Position numbers and translations under genes: made by a program. DNA of 30,123 bases from a virus. This document shows, one piece after another, positions 13,973 through 22,437 of the stretch. The stretch is from the IMG/VR virus record IMGVR_UViG_3300036826_000247, positions 1 through 30,123 of that record; one strand, written 5' to 3'. Positions within the stretch are counted from its first letter, which is position 1. Every line of letters begins with the position of its first letter. The notes beneath the pieces are model-generated. The model was not told where the DNA came from. It did no database searches and worked only from the letters and a program-made list of their open reading frames with translations.

Positions 13973-15400
13973 CTATGCGGCCAGCGGCCGGTCGAGGGCG
14001 GTCTTGATGACCACGATGTGCACCCACTCGGCGGTGGGCGACGTCTTCAGCCGGATGACGGCGTGCACCTCTCCGGCGGCGATCGTCGCCGGGGTGTTCA
14101 CCGACGAGCCGGTGTTCACGCTGAACGCCTCTTCGGGGGTGGCGCCGTACAACGCGCCGCGGCCGTAGTGCTCCAGCAGCATCCCCTTCAGCGCGCTGTT
14201 GAGCTGGGCGAAGAGGACGCCCTGCCCGTCGATCTGGCGCAGCACGAAGTTCTCGCCGATGGCGTCTGATTCGTGGGCGACGGCCATGACTTCGCGGGCC
14301 CCGCCGAACCACATCCAGTTCAGCTCGGCCGGGCCGGCCACGCCGCGGGCGCCGTAGGTGCGGATCGTCGAGTACTTGAGGATCGCGACCGTCACGCCGT
14401 GCTCGTTGAGCAGCTGGCGTGCGTCGTCGGTGTAGGCCTGGGTGAGCCCGACGGCGCCGCGGGTGACGCCGTTGACGCCGGCGGCCGCGAGGTTGGGGTT
14501 CTGGGTGGCGGCGTCGGAGCGGGCGATGAGCCCGGCCTGCACCGCCGAGTACGGGACCTGCACGGTGACCCCGGCTGTGGATCCCGGGTAGATCGCCCAC
14601 GGCGCGAACATCGCGGCGTAGCGCGCCTGGGTGCGGCCGAGCAGCGCGGTCGCGGCCGCGCCGACGACCAGCGGGTCGGGGCTGTCGGGCGCGTCGAGCA
14701 GCGCAACGCGCCGGGTGGCGTCGACGTGCTCGAGCAGCGCGTCCTGCACGACGGTGGTCAGCAGCCCAGGGACGGCGACCTGGCCGGGGCCCAGCGCATA
14801 GACGAAGCGATCCAGGGCGGCCTTGACGCTGTCGGCGTCGACGGTGTTGTCGTCGGTGCCGCCGGTCAGGGTGACGGCGGCCACGGGCGCCATCGGGCCG
14901 GTGGTGTAGACAAGATCGATGTAGTCCGAGCTGGCTTCCGCCCAGTCGACGGCGGCCTGCGGGCTGGCGGTGTTGAACGCCGGGGAACGTTCGACGTCGG
15001 TGCCGTCGTAGGCGACGACGATCTGGACCTGCCCGGCGGTGCCGCCGACCGGCTGCTCGGCGCGGACAGCGATGTCGTTGCCCCATGCGCCGGCGCTGTC
15101 GGCGTTGACGGTGAACGGCGCGAGCGTCGCGGTGGCGACGGTGGCGTCCGGGCCGCTGATCGCCGACACGTACAGCACGGAGCCGCCCTCGATGAAGTAC
15201 GCGCTCACCGAGTCGTAGAGCAGCGACGCGTCGCTCCTGTCACCGAACTTGTCGGTGTACTCGGACAGTGAGCGGACCTTGACGGCGCTGCCGGGGGCTC
15301 GTTGCGCGACGCCGGCGAAGAACGCCTGCCCGGAGTCGAGGATCGCGTTCCCGGAGGGGGCGTCCTCGACAAGCTCAACAGTGACACCTGGGCGTGGCAG
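13973..15400 (-). CDS. Tail sheath protein, probable CTG start
   Basis: 475 residues if started at the CTG at 15400. Known sheaths begin like 'M(A)LP.PGVTV.LV', and here the minus strand encodes 'LPRPGVTVELVEDAPSG' right after an in-frame TGA at 15406-15404. No ATG, GTG or TTG occurs in frame before the GTG at 15208, which would remove 64 conserved N-terminal residues. A GAGGAGG site lies 8 bases before the CTG. The C-terminal domain ('TYGARGVAGPAELNWMWFGGAREVM' ... 'GEVHAVIRLKTSPTAEWVHIVVIKT') is the conserved sheath core. Contraction drives the tube through the wall. The alternative is UGA readthrough from the 57-residue gene, which shares the frame. Confidence 0.85.
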   Translation of the reverse strand: MPRPGVTVELVEDAPSGNAILDSGQAFFAGVAQRAPGSAVKVRSLSEYTDKFGDRSDASLLYDSVSAYFIEGGSVLYVSAISGPDATVATATLAPFTVNADSAGAWGNDIAVRAEQPVGGTAGQVQIVVAYDGTDVERSPAFNTASPQAAVDWAEASSDYIDLVYTTGPMAPVAAVTLTGGTDDNTVDADSVKAALDRFVYALGPGQVAVPGLLTTVVQDALLEHVDATRRVALLDAPDSPDPLVVGAAATALLGRTQARYAAMFAPWAIYPGSTAGVTVQVPYSAVQAGLIARSDAATQNPNLAAAGVNGVTRGAVGLTQAYTDDARQLLNEHGVTVAILKYSTIRTYGARGVAGPAELNWMWFGGAREVMAVAHESDAIGENFVLRQIDGQGVLFAQLNSALKGMLLEHYGRGALYGATPEEAFSVNTGSSVNTPATIAAGEVHAVIRLKTSPTAEWVHIVVIKTALDRPLAA

Positions 15401-15403
15401 CGC

Positions 15404-15577
15404 TCAGCCCTCCTCTTGTGCGGCTTTGAGGTCAGCGGCCTTGACGTCGGTGACCTTGCCTTCGTCGGTCAGCCGCTTGACCTGGTCCTTGTCGGCGTCC
15501 GACGGGATCTCGCCGCCGGGTTCGACGACGGTGGTGCCGAGCAGCTCGGCGTGACGGCCGGTGAGGATCTTCGGCAT
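15404..15577 (-). CDS. Small protein upstream of and in frame with the sheath
   Basis: 57 residues, ATG at 15577 directly abutting the stop of the previous gene. The sequence 'MPKILTGRHAELLGTTVVEPGGEIP' followed by 'VKRLTDEGKVTDVKAADLKA' resembles short actinophage proteins found between head-completion and sheath genes; function unknown. Its final codons contain the GAGGAGG that serves as ribosome binding site for the sheath. Confidence 0.7.
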   Translation of the reverse strand: MPKILTGRHAELLGTTVVEPGGEIPSDADKDQVKRLTDEGKVTDVKAADLKAAQEEG

Positions 15578-16210
15578 TCAGGGCTCCTTGTCGACGTCGA
15601 CGAGGACGTCGGTGGCGGTCGGCCACGCCGGCGCGACCGGCGCCGGCGGCTGTGGCGGGATCAGCGGGTCCAGTGGGCCGAGGCCCTGCTGCAGGACTTC
15701 GGCGACGGTGATGGCGACTTCGACACGCCCGACGCAGACGGTGCGGTCGTCGACGGAGTCAAGGACGTCGTAGCGCTCGTCGCGCCAGTCGACGCGTATC
15801 ACCTGGATGGCGGTGTCCATGCCGGGGTCCTGCTGCTGCTGGATGACGCAGGCGCGGACCGCGGCGGCATACCAGCGTGCGAGCTCGAGGGCGCGGCGGT
15901 TGGGGGCGGCCGCGACCTCGACGCCGATCTGCACCTGCCAGGTGGCGGCGAAGTAGCCGCCGCCGTCGGCCTGCGGCGGGTCGGTCAGGCCCGGGGAGCC
16001 GATCATCACGCACGGCAGCTGGTCCTCGGGGAACTTCTCGATCTCCGAGGAGCGCACCACGGACCGCGGCAGCGGCAGCGTCCCCGGTTCCAGGTCGTTG
16101 TTGCGTTCGATCTCGTAGAGGTAGGTGGCGAACCAGCGGGCCAGGATGACCTCCACGTGGTTCTCAAGGTCGGCGGCGGTGACGAGCGGCCCGAAGACGC
16201 TGGCGGTCAT
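15578..16210 (-). CDS. Tail completion/terminator-like protein
   Basis: 210 residues. The ATG at 16210 overlaps the previous stop as ATGA. The pattern 'SVVRSSEIEKFPEDQLPCVMIGSPG', 'YFAATWQVQIGVEVAAAPNRRALELARWYAAAVRACVIQ' is typical of the minor tail/neck protein that caps the tail before head joining ('..P...V..pG....', strand, 'A..la..y..air..l'). It lies between the gp10-like connector and the sheath. The C-terminus is Pro-rich. Confidence 0.65.
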   Translation of the reverse strand: MTASVFGPLVTAADLENHVEVILARWFATYLYEIERNNDLEPGTLPLPRSVVRSSEIEKFPEDQLPCVMIGSPGLTDPPQADGGGYFAATWQVQIGVEVAAAPNRRALELARWYAAAVRACVIQQQQDPGMDTAIQVIRVDWRDERYDVLDSVDDRTVCVGRVEVAITVAEVLQQGLGPLDPLIPPQPPAPVAPAWPTATDVLVDVDKEP

Positions 16211-16563
16211 GTCTGCTCGAGCTCCTCTCGGACCCGCTGTGCCCCGTTGCGCGCGATCGCCGAGGTGTTGATCCGCGGCGGCCTGGCGCGCATGTTCTTG
16301 GTGCCACCGAAGACGAACCGGCCGTAGAAGAGGGTGGTGCCGAGGTTGAACCCGGTGTCGTAGATGTCGCGCAGCTGGTCGCCGCCGCCGTAGAGCGACC
16401 TGGTCAGGTGGCCGGTGCGGTTGTGGTGGGTGGGGCGGATCTGGCGTTCGGCGAAGTCGGCGATGTCCTCCATCGCCGGCTTGAGCTTGACGCTGCGGTC
16501 GGCCTTGGCTTTCAGGGCACGGACGACCTGCTCGTCGCCGTCGATCGTCACGGTGGTCGCCAC
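16207..16563 (-). CDS. HK97 gp10-like head-tail connector protein
   Basis: 118 residues from the GTG at 16563. It starts with 'TVTIDGDEQVVRALKAKADRSVKLKPAMEDIADFAERQIRPTHHNRTGHLTRSL', which matches the gp10-like family pattern (helix, then 'TG.L..S'). The rest 'GTTLFYGRFVFGGTKNMRARPPRIN' matches the family's '..Y..fve.GT..~~ArPf'. The protein completes the head-tail joint. A longer reading upstream is low-complexity and overlaps the previous gene, so it was not used. Confidence 0.75.
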   Translation of the reverse strand: MATTVTIDGDEQVVRALKAKADRSVKLKPAMEDIADFAERQIRPTHHNRTGHLTRSLYGGGDQLRDIYDTGFNLGTTLFYGRFVFGGTKNMRARPPRINTSAIARNGAQRVREELEQT

Positions 16564-16565
16564 GG

Positions 16566-17045
16566 CTAGGGCACCTGGTCGAGGTCGCGCTGCCACCAGT
16601 CGTACGGCCAGCAGCCGACGCTGCACGGCTGGGCGGGAGTGCAGACGTCGTAGACCCGCCAGGACGCCTCGCTGCCGTCGCCGTCGGGGAGGTTGCCCTG
16701 CTGGCAGTCCTTAACGCCCTGGATGAGCGCGTCGGTTTCTGCGCGCAGCTGCTCGTACTGCGACCGGCCGGACTCGACCTGCTCGGGCCAGTAGCCCTTC
16801 TCGATGATGCACGCCGCCTCGAAGCAGACGGCGATCGCGAACATGTCCTGGCAGGCGGCGACCGGGTGGCCGACGTGGGCGGCCATCACCGTCTCGGCGA
16901 TGGCGATGGTCTCCTGCACCTGCTCGAGTGTCGGCCGAGTCTCGTCGGTCCATTCGCCGACCTCGCTGCCGGCCGAGTCCTTGGTGCGGGCGCGCAGAAT
17001 CGCCGCCACCGTCTGCGGCGTGGCGAGTGTGGGTTCCGTGGCCAC
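16566..17045 (-). CDS. Head-tail connector/adaptor-like protein
   Basis: 159 residues, GTG start. The N-terminal half ('LATPQTVAAILRARTKDSAGSEVGEWTDETRPTLEQVQETI', then a helical 'FAIAVCFEAACIIEKGYWPEQV') resembles the gp6/gp15-type helical adaptor that follows the capsid gene. The C-terminal part has four Cys in 'VCTPAQPCSVGC' and nearby 'DCQQG', unusual for the family and possibly metal- or disulphide-linked. Position between capsid and gp10-like gene supports the role. Confidence 0.6.
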   Translation of the reverse strand: MATEPTLATPQTVAAILRARTKDSAGSEVGEWTDETRPTLEQVQETIAIAETVMAAHVGHPVAACQDMFAIAVCFEAACIIEKGYWPEQVESGRSQYEQLRAETDALIQGVKDCQQGNLPDGDGSEASWRVYDVCTPAQPCSVGCWPYDWWQRDLDQVP

Positions 17046-17064
17046 GCGCCCGCACCCCTCCCGT

Positions 17065-17940
17065 CTACGCGGTCCAGTCGGCGAACTCGAACGGCGCGAC
17101 TGGTGCGTCGGACTCGGGCGAGATCGGCTGGCCGATCGCGACGCCCAGCCGGATGTAGCAGCGCATCGCGGTCAGGTCGTCCTGGAAGGCGTTGGCGATG
17201 ATCGCACCGGTGCCGTCCTGGATGACCGCCTCCTCGGACATGTCGAAGGTGATGTCCTCGCGGACCCCGACGAGCAGGTAGTTCCAGTCGCCAACGAGCG
17301 CGTCGCCCTTGCTGGAGTCCCAATCCGGGGTGCGGATGACCGGCCAGCCATAGATCTGGTTGGCGGGAGCCTGGTCGGGTAGGGCCTGCGCGGCCCGGTA
17401 TGCCTGCCGTAGCGCGGTGCCGATCAGCGACGAGGCCGCGATCCCGTTCGGCGTTGCGCCACCGGCTTCGACCGAGGCGGCGGCGTTGTCGATGGCTTCG
17501 ATCGCGTCGGCGCCGGTCGCGGCGGCCCCCGCGAGTCCGGCGATCCCGCCGGCCGGGAACGCGGCGGGCGCGGCGGTCCCGAACAGGACGGCGGCGTCGA
17601 TCGCCTCGGCGATCGCGCCGGCGACCAACGGCCGAACCTGCTCCCAGACTGGGTAGCCGGCGTCGTTGAGGAACGCGTTGGGCAGCGCGAGCACGCAGGC
17701 GCATTCCTCGGCCTGCACGTTCTGGGCGGTCCACTCGACCTTGGTGGCGGGCTTGCGGCCGCCGTAGCGCGGGTTGACCCACCCTGCCACCGGGAGGAAG
17801 GACACGATGGGGATGGACACCAGACCCGACGGCATGGTCAGGTTGCGACCGAGGGCCAGGACAGCGGATTGACGTTCGGTGACTTGCAGGATCTCCCGAG
17901 CCATCGCGCGGGGGATCAGGTTTTCGTAGACGTTCGCCAC
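17065..17940 (-). CDS. Major capsid protein (HK97-fold)
   Basis: 291 residues, GTG start after a GAGGGAGGGAG site. The N-terminus 'MANVYENLIPRAMAREILQVTERQSAVLALGRNLTMPSG' and the segments 'GWVNPRYGGRKPATKVEWTAQNVQAEECACVLALPNAFLNDAG' and 'DDLTAMRCYIRLGVAIGQP' are typical HK97-fold capsid sequence (N-arm, E-loop, P-domain, C-terminal A-domain strand). There is no N-terminal delta domain; a separate scaffold gene lies upstream. A short hairpin (17952-17964) overlaps the ribosome binding site. Confidence 0.85.
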   Translation of the reverse strand: MANVYENLIPRAMAREILQVTERQSAVLALGRNLTMPSGLVSIPIVSFLPVAGWVNPRYGGRKPATKVEWTAQNVQAEECACVLALPNAFLNDAGYPVWEQVRPLVAGAIAEAIDAAVLFGTAAPAAFPAGGIAGLAGAAATGADAIEAIDNAAASVEAGGATPNGIAASSLIGTALRQAYRAAQALPDQAPANQIYGWPVIRTPDWDSSKGDALVGDWNYLLVGVREDITFDMSEEAVIQDGTGAIIANAFQDDLTAMRCYIRLGVAIGQPISPESDAPVAPFEFADWTA

Positions 17941-18059
17941 GGGAGCTCCCTCCCTCTGTGAGGGGGAAGTGGGTGTCCCGGGCGTTCCCGACGTCTCCGG
18001 CTTATGGGCGCGCCGCGTGCGGCTCCCGGCCGCCAGGCGTCACGCAACTGCGCAATGTA

Positions 18060-18617
18060 CTACCGGCGACGGATCTGCGAGCGGATCCAGTCGTCGGGGG
18101 TCTGCTCACGCCGCCCGGACGGTGGCTGCGACCGTCCGCCCTGCGTGACGAGCCCGCCTTCTGTGGCGCCGTTGCCGGCGGGCGCGGCGAGGTAGTCGCG
18201 GTCCTTGATCAGCTGCTCGAGCGCATCGTCGACGGTCTTGTCGTCGGCGTCGGGTTTGAGCGTGGCGCCGAGGTGCAGCACCGCGTCCTCGGGGTCGCGC
18301 AGCTTGCCGGCGGCCCGGACTCGCAGCCGGTTCTGCAGCCGCTCGGTTGCGAACTCCGACGTCAGTCGCGCGCGTTCGGCCTCGACGGCCTCGCGGATCG
18401 CCTTCTCCTGGTCGGACTCGTGCGCGACCCGCAGCCGTTCGATCTCGGCGCGGAGCTCGTCGTTGGCCTGCTGGGCGGCGCGGGCGTCGCGGCGGTGCTT
18501 GACGGCTTCGCGGCGCAGCTCGTCGGCGCGTTCGGGGGTCAGTTCGGCCGACCCGTCCGGGTCCGCATCGTTGGGCGGCGGCGTCTCGGGCGGCTGGCCG
18601 GTGTCGTCAGCTGCCAC
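18060..18617 (-). CDS. Capsid scaffolding protein
   Basis: 185 residues from the GTG at 18617. Residues 1-28 are acidic and Pro-rich. Residues about 30-95 are a long charged coiled coil ('ELRREAVKHRRDARAAQQANDELRAEIERL'). The C-terminus has 'LRVRAAGKLRDPEDAVLHLG' and a basic end 'DDWIRSQIRRR'. This architecture and its place just before the capsid gene are those of phage scaffolds, which guide procapsid assembly and then leave. The start is not fully certain because the frame is open further upstream in low-complexity sequence. Confidence 0.75.
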   Translation of the reverse strand: MAADDTGQPPETPPPNDADPDGSAELTPERADELRREAVKHRRDARAAQQANDELRAEIERLRVAHESDQEKAIREAVEAERARLTSEFATERLQNRLRVRAAGKLRDPEDAVLHLGATLKPDADDKTVDDALEQLIKDRDYLAAPAGNGATEGGLVTQGGRSQPPSGRREQTPDDWIRSQIRRR

Positions 18618-18807
18618 TGCTCGCGCTCTTGCTCGTGGCCTTCGCCGACGCCGCGGCAGGTGCCGCCTGCGCCTCTTCGGCGCCGCCGGCGTATGGCTGA
18701 TCTGACCCGAGGTGCTCGGCGGTGCCGGGCTGACGCTCTGGCGGCCGGTCGTCCTTGGCGGGCTCGCCCTGTACGGGGGCCAGCTCGACGCGCTGTGCTG
18801 CAGGCAT
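18607..18807 (-). CDS. Small Ala/Pro-rich protein between MuF-like gene and scaffold
   Basis: 66 residues, ATG at 18807 with a clear AGGAGGAG site upstream and 3 bases after the previous stop. The sequence is disordered-looking (Pro, Ala, Ser, Gln), ends 'SASSGS', and overlaps the scaffold start by 11 bases. No family recognised. The good ribosome binding site is the main argument that it is real. Confidence 0.55.
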   Translation of the reverse strand: MPAAQRVELAPVQGEPAKDDRPPERQPGTAEHLGSDQPYAGGAEEAQAAPAAASAKATSKSASSGS

Positions 18808-18810
18808 GAC

Positions 18811-19416
18811 TCACTCCTCCTGATCGGCGAACACTGGGGCCACGCCGCAGTGGTCGCGTTGATGAAACGGAACTGTGTCGGGGTGCCGGTAACGGCCGCC
18901 ACCAGACGCGATGTTGATGCACCACTCGCACGGGTCGGCGGACAGCTCCTTGCGCCACCCGCGCACCTTGCGTCCACCGACCCGGGCGCCCTCCGCCAGG
19001 CCGCCGCGCTGGGCGGCCTGCATGTCCCCGGTCGCCAGGGCACCGGCGTAGGACCCGGCGGCCTGCCGGGCGACGAGCTCCTCGTCACCATCGGCGAGGC
19101 GGGCCAGCAAGCGCAGCAGCGGCGAGGTGGCGACCGGCGAGTCGAGACCTACGAGGGTGCCGTGAAGGGCCCGGTCGACCGAGGCAGGCTGCGCGCCGGC
19201 GGGCGGTGGCGACAGCACGTTGAGGTAGCCGATGGCCAACTGGGCGGAGCGGCGCTGCCCGCCGCCGACGTACCGTGCCGCGGCGGTCGCGTACGCCGTT
19301 GCGGCCTCGTCGGTCCCGGGGTCCTGGAGGCCGAGGAGCATCCCGGTCAGCGCCGTCTGTACGGCGGTCGCCAGCCGCTGCTGGGCCAGCCTATGGCGTT
19401 GGTCCGCCAGTGCCAC
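18811..19416 (-). CDS. MuF-like minor head protein
   Basis: 201 residues, GTG start, overlapping the portal end by 26 bases. The helical N-terminal part is followed by 'LSADPCEWCINIASGGGRYRHPDTVPFHQRDHCGVAPVF'. This Cys-x2-Cys ... His ... His-Cys block is the typical end of MuF/VG15-type head proteins, which are packaged in the head and gate DNA exit. Portal-adjacent position is standard. No toxin-like extension is present. Confidence 0.75.
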   Translation of the reverse strand: MALADQRHRLAQQRLATAVQTALTGMLLGLQDPGTDEAATAYATAAARYVGGGQRRSAQLAIGYLNVLSPPPAGAQPASVDRALHGTLVGLDSPVATSPLLRLLARLADGDEELVARQAAGSYAGALATGDMQAAQRGGLAEGARVGGRKVRGWRKELSADPCEWCINIASGGGRYRHPDTVPFHQRDHCGVAPVFADQEE

Positions 19417-20788
19417 CGTTCGCCAGCGCCGCGAGGTCCGCCGCGGCGGCCTCGAGCGTCCATTCGTTGAGCTGCTGCGGGGTCGCTCCCAGGTATTCCC
19501 ACACCGCGCGTTGCGGGACCCCGACCGTCTGCAGCTTGACCGCCGCGTCGGCGACCTGGGCGGGGTTGCGCATTTCGGCGTCCTGCCAGACGACCTCCAT
19601 CGTGGCGGGGTCCTGACCGCTGGCAGCGAGGGCGAGCGCCAGCGTCCTCTCCCAAGCCTCGCCGAACCGCCGCTGACGCTCGCGGACCTTCGCCACGAGC
19701 CCGGACTCCGCGGCGACGAGACTCTCGGCGGACGGCGGGTTCGCGAGGTTCTGCTGCAGCAGGTAGTGCGCCGGCACGCGCGAGATCGCTGCCAAGGCCG
19801 CGATCTGCGCGTCGATCGCGTTGAGGTACTGGCCGACGTCGGATGCCTCGAACGTCCCGAACCGGCTGTCGGGATTCTCTGAGATCCACAGCCGGTCGAC
19901 AGCCGCCTTGAATGGCTCGACGGGCTTGCCGGTGTCGGGGTCCTTGGGGACCTCCAACCCGGTCGCCCACTTCTGCCGGAAGCTGGCGACGTCCGAGGTG
20001 AGCATGGCGTCGAGGGTCAGCTTGTCGATGCGCCTGAGCAGCGGGATGCAGTCCTCGAGCTCCGATACGCCGCCGCCCAGGATCGTCGCGCGGTTCTCGA
20101 ACGGCACGAACGGCACCGTCCCCAGCGGGTTGCCCGACGCGAATGGGTCTGTGGGCTCCCACTCCAGGCGCTCCTGCTCGGAGGCAGGCAGGTCGAGCGG
20201 GAAGACGATGTCCGCGGCCGCGCGGTCGGACAGAGTCGCCGCCCACCGATACGTGGCGTCGGGCCGGCACAGCTCGAGACCCCAGTCCCGGTAGTCGGGG
20301 CTGGTCGGGTACACCTTTATCGCGGCGGCGACCTGCCGGCGGTTGCCGGGCACCGGCTCATGGGTGACCTCGAAGGTCGACTCCGGGGCGATAACGCCGT
20401 CCTCGCTGACGGACACGTAGCCGACGCCGGTGATCAGCGACTCGGCGTACACGAGCCGCTCGTCAGCGTTCATCTGCGAGGCCTGGAACAGCCCCCAGGC
20501 CTCCCGGTCCTGGCCGGCCTGCACCGACCTGAAGCCCATGACGTGCAGCCGCTCGGCGATCGTGTCGACCACCAGCCGCGCCCAGGGGGTGCGTGCCATC
20601 CCGATGAGCAGCTGGTAGGCGTCGCGGTAGCGGCCGGGGACGACGGGATAGTCCTGCTCGCCGTGATACCAGCCCCACAGGATCGCGGCGTGGTCGCGCT
20701 GGTAGCCGAGCTTGACCAGCAGCCGGTCGCGCTGTTCGACGACGAGATCCTCGGCATTCAGGTCGTCAATGACGACGGTGGCGGCCAT
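19391..20788 (-). CDS. Portal protein (SPP1 gp6-like)
   Basis: 465 residues from the ATG at 20788 (a TTG three codons earlier is possible). Typical portal parts are visible: 'YYHGEQDYP'-like start ('GWYHGEQDYPVVPGRYRDAYQLLIGMARTPWARLVVDTIAERL'), 'VPFVPFENRATILGGGVSELEDCIPLLRRIDKLTLD', and the clip/crown helix 'DVGQYLNAIDAQIAALAAISRVPAHYLLQQ'. It forms the dodecameric DNA gate at one vertex and binds terminase. It lies 45 bases after the large terminase. Length fits the family. Confidence 0.88.
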   Translation of the reverse strand: MAATVVIDDLNAEDLVVEQRDRLLVKLGYQRDHAAILWGWYHGEQDYPVVPGRYRDAYQLLIGMARTPWARLVVDTIAERLHVMGFRSVQAGQDREAWGLFQASQMNADERLVYAESLITGVGYVSVSEDGVIAPESTFEVTHEPVPGNRRQVAAAIKVYPTSPDYRDWGLELCRPDATYRWAATLSDRAAADIVFPLDLPASEQERLEWEPTDPFASGNPLGTVPFVPFENRATILGGGVSELEDCIPLLRRIDKLTLDAMLTSDVASFRQKWATGLEVPKDPDTGKPVEPFKAAVDRLWISENPDSRFGTFEASDVGQYLNAIDAQIAALAAISRVPAHYLLQQNLANPPSAESLVAAESGLVAKVRERQRRFGEAWERTLALALAASGQDPATMEVVWQDAEMRNPAQVADAAVKLQTVGVPQRAVWEYLGATPQQLNEWTLEAAAADLAALANGGTGGPTP

Positions 20789-20832
20789 CCGCCGCAACGA
20801 TACGCCTGCGAGCGCCTCGATTCACCATGCGT

Positions 20833-22437
20833 TCAAAAGGTCACGAACCGTCCGCCGCGGCGGCGGTTGAGCGCGCCGGCGCGGATGGCCAGGCCGCGCG
20901 CGTCCCAGGACAGCGTGGCGCAGACGGCCAGGTCGACGCGCCGCGGCGAGTTCTGCCCGTCCTTGCCGATGAGCCACAGCAGTGTCCCGTCATCCTCGTC
21001 GCGCATCTGCGTCGGGCGCTTGACGGCGTTCCCGATGTGGCGCTCGAGCTGGTCGGCGAGCGCGCCGCCGTAGGACATGACGCCTGGCCGCATGTCCGTC
21101 GCGAACTGCTTGAGCGCGTAGGCCATCCGGCGGCGGCTGTTGGTCCAGAACAGGACGACGCGATCCTCTCCATGACGACCGGCCCAGCGGTTGATGTCCG
21201 CCAGCCAGTGCGGCGGGTCGAAGTGTCCGCGCCAGATGTCCCACGTCGCGAACGCATGTTCGACCGTTGCGTCGACCTCGTCGACGGGGACGGTCCATGG
21301 CTCTTCGGGGGGGAGGTCGCGTGGCCGCTCCCAGTAGCCGAGCACGATCTGGTGGCCGGATTCGACATCGGTGAGCACCAGGCCGGTGCCGTCGCGCGTC
21401 AGCGCGCCGTCGAAGCCGAGGGTGGCAAGTCGGCCCGGCTCTATGACGAGGTCGTTGTTGCGTAGCAGCGTGTAGGCCTCCAAGTCGAAGGCCTTGGCGG
21501 CCCCGGCGACGATGCGGTTGCCGAAGAATCGCTCGGCCTGGCCTGGGTCCTTCTTGGCGTCCAGCCGGTTGCACTCGGACATGATGCGGTCGATGTCGAC
21601 CCATGGCGCGCCGCGGTAGGCGTGGTTGAGGATCCGGCGGCGCTCGCGCTTGTTCGCCCACGATCCGGGCAGCGGCTCGGGGTAGTTGACGTAGACGTCC
21701 TGCACGAGCTCGCCGCGCACGCCCTCGACATCGAGCTGCACCTGAGATTGCTGCGTCGGGTCCCAGGCGTTCGCCGATGCGGACCAGCGGCCGCCGATCC
21801 CGGCGACGTTGCGGCGCTGGTTGTCGGCGAGCGCGTGGCCGTTGTTGCGTGCCAGCCATGACTCCAGCTGGTCTTGGCAGACATAGGTGACGCGCTGGCC
21901 CAGCCGGGACACCGCGCTGGAGGTCACGCGTTCGATCAGGCCTCCATCGGGGAGGTAGATCTGCTGCTGGCCGGTGTCCTGGATCCAGTCGGCGATCGCG
22001 CCGAGCTCGATCATCGGCAACAGCGCCTGCCACACGTTCTTGGCCTGGTCTTCCGAGATGGCGGTGACCTGGATGTGCGGCGTCGGCCAGGGCATCCCGA
22101 CGGGCTCGCCCTGTGCGTTCCAGCCGGCGAACAGGACCGGGCCGGCGCCCTGTGCGCACACTCGCGCGGCGTCGAATGGCGACTTGCCCCATTTCTGCGA
22201 GCGGACGAGGACACTGCCGACATAGACGAACGGTGCGGACGGGCGGTCGAGGTCGACGGTCGCATCGGGATGCAACCGGTACTCCCAGAGGAGATGCTCG
22301 AGCTGCTCGTCGGAGAGCACGAACCGCGTGCCGCGGACATGACGGTCAGGGACCGCGCAGCGATCCTCGATCCAGTCGGCGATGACGTAGCCGAGCGTGG
22401 GGAACTCACCCGGGACCTCGGGGCCTCGCCACGGCAT
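20833..22437 (-). CDS. Terminase large subunit
   Basis: 534 residues. A deviant Walker A is at about residues 79-87 ('RSQKWGKSPF'). 'RLGQRVTYVCQDQLESW' is the Walker B region, with an unusual polar residue before the acidic pair. The nuclease half starts at about residue 345 with 'LGFDGALTRDGTGLV' (first catalytic Asp), and a later acidic 'RVDLAVCATLSWDARG' supplies another. This is the actinophage type in which the N-terminal motifs are divergent. It pumps and cuts DNA. Start at ATG 22437, joined to the small subunit as TGATG. Confidence 0.9.
   Translation of the reverse strand: MPWRGPEVPGEFPTLGYVIADWIEDRCAVPDRHVRGTRFVLSDEQLEHLLWEYRLHPDATVDLDRPSAPFVYVGSVLVRSQKWGKSPFDAARVCAQGAGPVLFAGWNAQGEPVGMPWPTPHIQVTAISEDQAKNVWQALLPMIELGAIADWIQDTGQQQIYLPDGGLIERVTSSAVSRLGQRVTYVCQDQLESWLARNNGHALADNQRRNVAGIGGRWSASANAWDPTQQSQVQLDVEGVRGELVQDVYVNYPEPLPGSWANKRERRRILNHAYRGAPWVDIDRIMSECNRLDAKKDPGQAERFFGNRIVAGAAKAFDLEAYTLLRNNDLVIEPGRLATLGFDGALTRDGTGLVLTDVESGHQIVLGYWERPRDLPPEEPWTVPVDEVDATVEHAFATWDIWRGHFDPPHWLADINRWAGRHGEDRVVLFWTNSRRRMAYALKQFATDMRPGVMSYGGALADQLERHIGNAVKRPTQMRDEDDGTLLWLIGKDGQNSPRRVDLAVCATLSWDARGLAIRAGALNRRRGGRFVTF

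Noticed and set aside
18025-18040. CTCCCGGCCGCC near the capsid leader as a further junction repeat
   Set aside because: Only the GC-rich core matches and it is not placed before a start codon; likely chance similarity.
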